Shown here: piece by piece, positions 58,958 to 64,000 of the stretch
Position numbering within the stretch: position 1 is the stretch's first letter
Layout: every line of letters starts with the position of its first letter
Assembly (NCBI GenBank): GCA_037893245.1
Contig: JBAIAA010000890.1
Span: forward strand, 1,054,001-1,118,000
Origin: Crossaster papposus
Taxonomy: Eukaryota; Echinodermata; Asteroidea; Velatida; Solasteridae
Length of the DNA stretch: 64,000 nucleotides
Direction: 5' to 3'
Translations under genes and position numbers: made by a program
The notes under the pieces: generated by a model
Database searches by the model: none
Told to the model about the DNA's origin: nothing
The model's input: the letters and a program-made list of their open reading frames with translations, nothing else

Positions 58958-61421
58958 TAACCTTAACCCCATAGACTTTGTGCACGTTTTTTTGCACAAG
59001 TACTTTTACCAGAAAACAAAGTCGTATTTCCATAAAACTTAACCCAGGTGAAGACCCTATAGTGAACTCGTGTCTCGCAGAAATACGTCATGGTGACGTC
59101 ATCAGGGGTCACGTGACGTCATCTTAAAGGTGTAATTGATTTAATCTTTGAAATTCAATAACAAATCAACCCCAAAAGACCGAAACTAAATTTTTGTGGC
59201 AATAGATAGAATAATCCAGGATCTTCATTTTATCTCGTGTGCGTGAAATCACGTGACCCTTCCTTCCGGTCTAAACCGGAAGTGCCTCATAATTTGAAAG
59301 TGAAAAATGATATGAACTTACTTTCAACGATGTTAGTGTCTGGCTACAATGTATTTTTCAAAAAAAATATTGGTGACGTCATAACATGTTATAGCGCCCT
59401 CTAGCGGCAGTTTGAAAAATTGTTAAAATGAATAATCTGTTGATGTGTGTGGCGAAGTTTGCTGAAATCACTTTATAACCGGTGTATTTAATCAGCTTCA
59501 TGCTAGGAACAAGTTGACGGGAAGAAAAAATTATGACGTCACCAGACCGGAAGTTAGAATGAAAAGACTCGTTTTCCTTTGAAAATTCCTAAAAAATTAA
59601 ACCTGACAGATACAATCTTGATTTTTGCTCTAAAGGTTAATGTAAAAGTAGTTCTCGAACTTCCCTGTGTTTTGGGGCACAAAACGAACTTGAACATACC
59701 CTGCGGCACCCTTGAAATGTAATCGTTTTGGCCTAGGTGCAAAAAGCATTGACCCCTTACGTGTGCATGGCACCCGTATAATATACATGCTAGTACATGT
59801 ACGTATACACTGATAGTGTATTATGTATTGAGCGAATGTATCACCACTGACATCGTTGGTGCAAGCACATGTACGCTTACCCAAGAGGACACTAGCCGCC
59901 AACCTGTGAAACAGGATGACGTCATCAAATTGCCCATGGGGAAGGGCGCCGCGTACGACAGGTAGGTAAACACGCTTTCGGCTACGCAGAATCCAACCCC
60001 GTAGACTTTGTAAACGTTGCTTGCACAATTCAAAGCACTTTTAACGGAAAAACAAAGTCGTATTCCCATAAACTTGACCCAGGTGAAGACCCAATAGTGA
60101 ACTGGTGTCTCGCAGACAGACGTCATGATGACGTCATCAGGAGTCACGTGACGTCATCTTAAAGGTTCAATTGATTTTATCTTTGAAAATCAATAAAACA
60201 TCAACCGCAATTGACCGAAACTTGAATTTTGTGGCAATTAATAGAATAATCCAGGATCTTCATTTTATCTCGTGTGCGTGAAATCACGTGACCCTTCCTT
60301 CCGGTCAAAACCGGAAGTGCCTTATAATTTGAAAGTGAAAAATGATATGAACTTACTTTTAACGATGTTATTGTCTGGCTAGAATAAACTATTCAAAAAA
60401 ATTCCGGCGACGTCATAACATGTTATAGCGCCCTCTAGCGGCAGGTTGAAAATGGTTAAAATGATTAATCTGTTGATGTGTGTTGCGAAGTTTGCTGAAA
60501 TAACTTTATAACTGGTGTATATAACCGGAAGTTACAATAAAAAATCCTTTAAACTGTAAAAAGTCGCTTAAAAATCAACCGCTATAGATATATCCAGATT
60601 TTTGCTTCAAATAGCAAAGTTAAGACTGATCTCGAGTTTCTGTTAATTACGTCACGATGACGTCATCAAGTGTCAGATTACAAGCAACCAAATATTTCTA
60701 AATTTAATCTTTGAAAATCAATATAAAATCAACTGTAAGAGATCTGATTTAGATTTTTAAGGAAATTGATAGATTAATCCATGGTCTTCATAATTTGTAT
60801 TACATGCAAAAAGACCTGACACTTCCTTCCGGTCCAAACCGGAAGTGCCTTATAATTTAAAAGTGGAAAACGATGCTAACTTACTTTCAACGATGTTAGG
60901 CGCTGGCTAGGTTGTAAGTAACGAACAAGTTGACGGTGACTTCTTAAAATGTTATAGCGCCCTCTAGCGGCATGGTTGACAAATGTTACACCATATTACG
61001 ATTATATTTGAATTATTACGTTTTTAGACGTTGAAGGCATATCTCAGAAACGGATCGTGTTAACATAACACCTCATTTTGTGTTGTTAGGTGATAGATAG
61101 TTGCACAAAAAGTTCACAAACGTGTGACGTCATCGTTTTAATCAGTTTTAATTCATTTTACTCTGTTTAAATTAACTTAAATTAGTTTTCAATGATTTTA
61201 AATTGTTTTGATGGTTTAAAAGTTCAATTTTTGAAATATTTAATAAAAAAAAATTGCGAATGCGAAAAAGCCCTATGTTCTGTTCCTCGAACAGACGTAG
61301 TTCTAGTTTTTCTTTTTTGGCTTTTTCGCTTGAAGCGAAAAAGCCTTTGTTTTTGTTCTGATTTTTTTTTTTCTTTTTGGCTTTTTCGCATTTTGCGAAA
61401 AAGCCTTTGTTTTTGTTCTGA

Positions 61422-61452
<31 letters not shown>

Positions 61453-63880
61453 TTTTTTTTCTTTTAGTAACCTAAACTCCATAGACTTTGTACACGTTTT
61501 TTTGCACAAGTACTTTTACCAGAAAACAAAGTCGTATTTCCATAAAACTTAACCCAAGTGAAGACCCCATAGAAAGCTCGTGCCTAGCAAACATACGTCA
61601 TGGTGACGTCATCAGGGGTCACGTGACGTCATCTTAAAGGTGTAATTGATGTAATCTTTGAAATTCAATAACAAATCAACCGCAAAAGGCCTAAACTTGA
61701 TTTTTGTGGCAATAGATAGAATAATTCAGGATCTTCATTTCAACTCATGTGCGTGAAATCACGTGACCCTTCCTTCCGGTCCAAACCGGAAGTGCCTTAT
61801 AATTTAAAACTGAAAAATGATATGAACTTACTTTCAAAGATGTTAGTGTCTGGCTAGAATAAACTTTTCAAAATAATTACCGGCGACATCATAACACGTT
61901 ATAGCGCCCTCTAGCGGCAGGTTGAAAAATGGTTAAAATGAATAATCTGTTGATGTGTGTGGCGAAGTTTGCTGAAATCACTTTATAACCGGTGTATATA
62001 ATCAGCTTCGTGCTAAGAACATTATTGAGAAAGAGATTTATTGATGACGTCACCAAACCGGAAGTTACAATGAAAAGACCTTAACACCTTAAAACGTCGC
62101 TTAGACTTTGTACACGTTTTTTTGCACAAGTACTTTTACCAGAAAACAAAGTCGTATTTTCATAAAACTTAACCCAAGTGAAGACCCTATAGAAAAATCG
62201 TGTCTCGCAGACATACGTCATGGTGACGTCTTCAGGGGTCACGTGACGTCATCTTAAAGGTGCAATTGCTTTAATCTTTGAAAATCAATAACAAATCAAC
62301 CGCAAAAGGCCTAAACTTGATTTTTGTGGCAATAGATAGAATAATTAAAGATCTTCATTTCAACTCATGTGCGTGAAATCACGTGACCCTTCCTTCCGGT
62401 CCAAACCGGAAGTGCCTTATAATTTAAAACTGAAAAATGATATGAACTTACTTTCAACGATGTTAGTGTCTGGCTAGAATAAACTTTTCAAAATAATTAC
62501 CGGCGACATCATAACACGTTATAGCGCCCTCTAGCGGCAGGTTGACAAATGGTTAAAATGAATAATCTGTTGATGTGTGTGGCGAAGTTTGCTGAAATTA
62601 CTTTATAACCGGTGTATATATAATCAGCTTCGTGCTAAGAACATATTGAGAAAGAGATTTATTGATGACGTCACCAAACCGGAAGTTACAATGAAAAGAC
62701 CTTAAAACCTTTTCTGTTAATTACGTCACGATGACGTCATCAAGTGTCAGATTACAAGCAACCAAATATTTCTAAATTTAATCTTTGAAAATCAATATAA
62801 AATCAACTGTAAGAGATCTGATTTAGATTTTTAGGAGAATTGATAGATTAATCCATGGTCTTCATAATTTGTATTACATGCAAAAAGACCTGACACTTCC
62901 TTCCGGTCCAAACCGGAAGTTCCTTATAATTTAAAAGTAAAAAACGATGTGAACTTACTTTCAACGATGTTAGGAGCTGGCTAGGTTGTAAGTAACAAAA
63001 ATGTACATTTTTGTTGTTTTTCTTTTAGTAACCTAAACTCCTTAGACTTTGTACACGTTTTTTTGCACAAGTACTTTTACCAGAAAACAAAGCCGTATTT
63101 CCATAAAACTTAACCCAGGTGAAGACCCTGTAGTAAACTCGTGTCTCTCAGACATACGTCATGGTAACGTCATCAGGGGTCACGTGACGTCATCTTAAAT
63201 GTGCAATATATTTAATCTTTGAAAATCAATAACAAATCAACCACAAAAGCCCTGAACTGGAAGTTTGTGGCAATTGATATAATAATGCTGGATCTTCATT
63301 TTATCTCAAGCGCGTAAATTCACGTGACCCTTTCTTCCGGTCAAAACTGGAAGTGCCTTATAATTTGAAAGTGGAAAATGATGTGAACTTACTTTTAACG
63401 ATGTTAGTCTCTGGCTGAGTTGTACTATTCAAAACAGTTGCCGGTGACGTCATAACATAGTATAGCGCCCAGGTTGAAAAATAGTTAAAATGAATAATAT
63501 GTTGGTGTGTGTGGCAAAGTTTGCTAAAATCACTCTACATAATTGATGTATATAATTAGCTTCATGCTAATAAGTTGAAGGAGAGAAACATTGATGACGT
63601 CACCAGACTGGAAGTTACGACAAAAAAGTTAAACCTTAAACAATTGCTGCAAAATCAACCGCGTACGATATAATTTAGGTTTTTGCTTCGAATGGTAAGG
63701 TTAAGACAGTTCTCGAGCTTTCTGCTATTGTCGTCACGGTGACGCCATCAAGTATCAGATTACAAGCAACCAAAGATATTTAAATACATTTTTGAAAATC
63801 AATATAAAATGTGATAAAAGATCTGATTTTGTTTTCTACGGGAATTGATAGAATAAATAAGGGTGTATTTTGTATATTAC
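58958..63880. repeat. A/B repeat array rich in CRE, CACGTG and ETS-type sites
   Basis: A-type units begin near 58958, 59990, 61468, 62101 and 63020 (each about 570-630 bp; they open ...AGACTTTGTACACG and carry GGTCACGTGACGTCATC). B-type units (about 290-340 bp) begin near 60640, 62710 and 63720 with ACGTCACGATGACGTCATCA. Both types share TTCCTTCCGGTCCAAACCGG, then AAGTGCCTTATAATTT, and most A units also have AGCGCCCTCTAGCGGCA. The order is A A B A A B A B. Units differ by a few percent. No conserved reading frame runs through them. The array continues to the window edge. Confidence 0.85.
61440..61460 (+). repeat. long T tract before an A unit
   Basis: After the fourth GGCTTTTTCGC hairpin a T-rich tract runs from about 61421 to 61463, with single C interruptions, and the A unit follows directly. 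The same order (hairpin, T tract, CTTTTAGTAACC, A unit) is seen at 58911-58965, showing that hairpin and A unit were copied together. Confidence 0.7.
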
Positions 63881-63899
63881 CTTTAAAATTACCTGACCC

Positions 63900-64000
63900 C
63901 TTAAATAATAATAATGTTAGTTCTTATATAGCGCTTTAGACTCCCATAATGTGGGTGTATCAAAGCGCTTTACATTATTACCCCGGTCATTGGGCCCATG
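63900..64000 (+). repeat. TATAGCGCTTT...AAAGCGCTTTACA dispersed repeat
   Basis: TTCTTATATAGCGCTTTAGA and CAAAGCGCTTTACATTATTA are a signature I recognise from short dispersed repeats in several marine invertebrate genomes. It starts after an AATAATAAT microsatellite and is cut by the window end. Confidence 0.6.

Noticed and set aside
59630..60147. Minus-strand frames in the A/B array
   Set aside because: They are not conserved between A units and cross unit boundaries.
58781..61509. Lys-rich and Phe-rich frames around 58.8 and 61.4 kb
   Set aside because: Translations of the T tracts and GGCTTTTTCGC hairpins.

Overview
The window is intron-rich eukaryotic DNA, AT-rich between genes, with GT-AG introns, microsatellites, long G/C homopolymers and many TACATGTA and TAGGCCTA words. 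The gene families (RAG1-like, P element/THAP9, Kolobok with a P2X7-ballast-like partner, PIF/Harbinger) suggest a marine invertebrate, most likely a deuterostome such as an echinoderm, hemichordate or amphioxus. That placement is an inference. I see no convincing host housekeeping gene: almost everything codable belongs to mobile elements or repeat-borne genes.

Layout. 1-468: last two exons of a DDE gene with a RAG1-like C-terminus. 1087-6805: a near-perfect 5.7 kb palindrome (arms about 2.67 kb, spacer 373 bp) carrying a decayed repeat-borne gene twice. 7327-7614: 18 head-to-tail copies of a 16-bp unit, just upstream of a broken PIF/Harbinger transposase (7698-9581) and its probable BESS-like partner (about 10414-10690). 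12301-17635: a broken minus-strand DDE-like gene. 17904-19465: two small non-autonomous elements. 20215-27953: a 7.7 kb Kolobok element flanked by TTAA, with an 871-aa THAP transposase whose eleven exons join in phase, and a convergent P2X7-ballast-like gene. 27962-30919: a fold-back element around a retroelement RT remnant. 31986-33235: a TTAA-flanked Kolobok deletion derivative. 39328-47529: a P element with perfect 31-bp terminal repeats and an open 889-codon transposase. Its right target duplication was later split by a second element (47535-50710) holding a LINE fragment. 51916-56244: a minus-strand gene with RAG1-type N-terminal zinc motifs, a RING finger and a complete DDE core, carrying three lesions. 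56642-57367 and 58155-58638: MITEs. 58958-64000: a two-type (A/B) array of 300-600-bp repeats packed with CRE, CACGTG and ETS-type sites.

The genes form autonomous elements and their wrecks rather than a host pathway. The Kolobok and P elements look structurally complete. The Harbinger, DDE-like, LINE and RAG1-like copies are decaying. Two points carry most of the biological interest: a RAG1 N-terminus plus RING fused to a DDE core with no detectable RAG2 partner, and a Kolobok element with a linked P2X7-ballast-like gene, whose deletion derivative keeps the 5' ends of both genes. Splice joins were made by reading GT-AG sites and phases, without transcripts. Family names rest on motif recognition from memory, without database searches.
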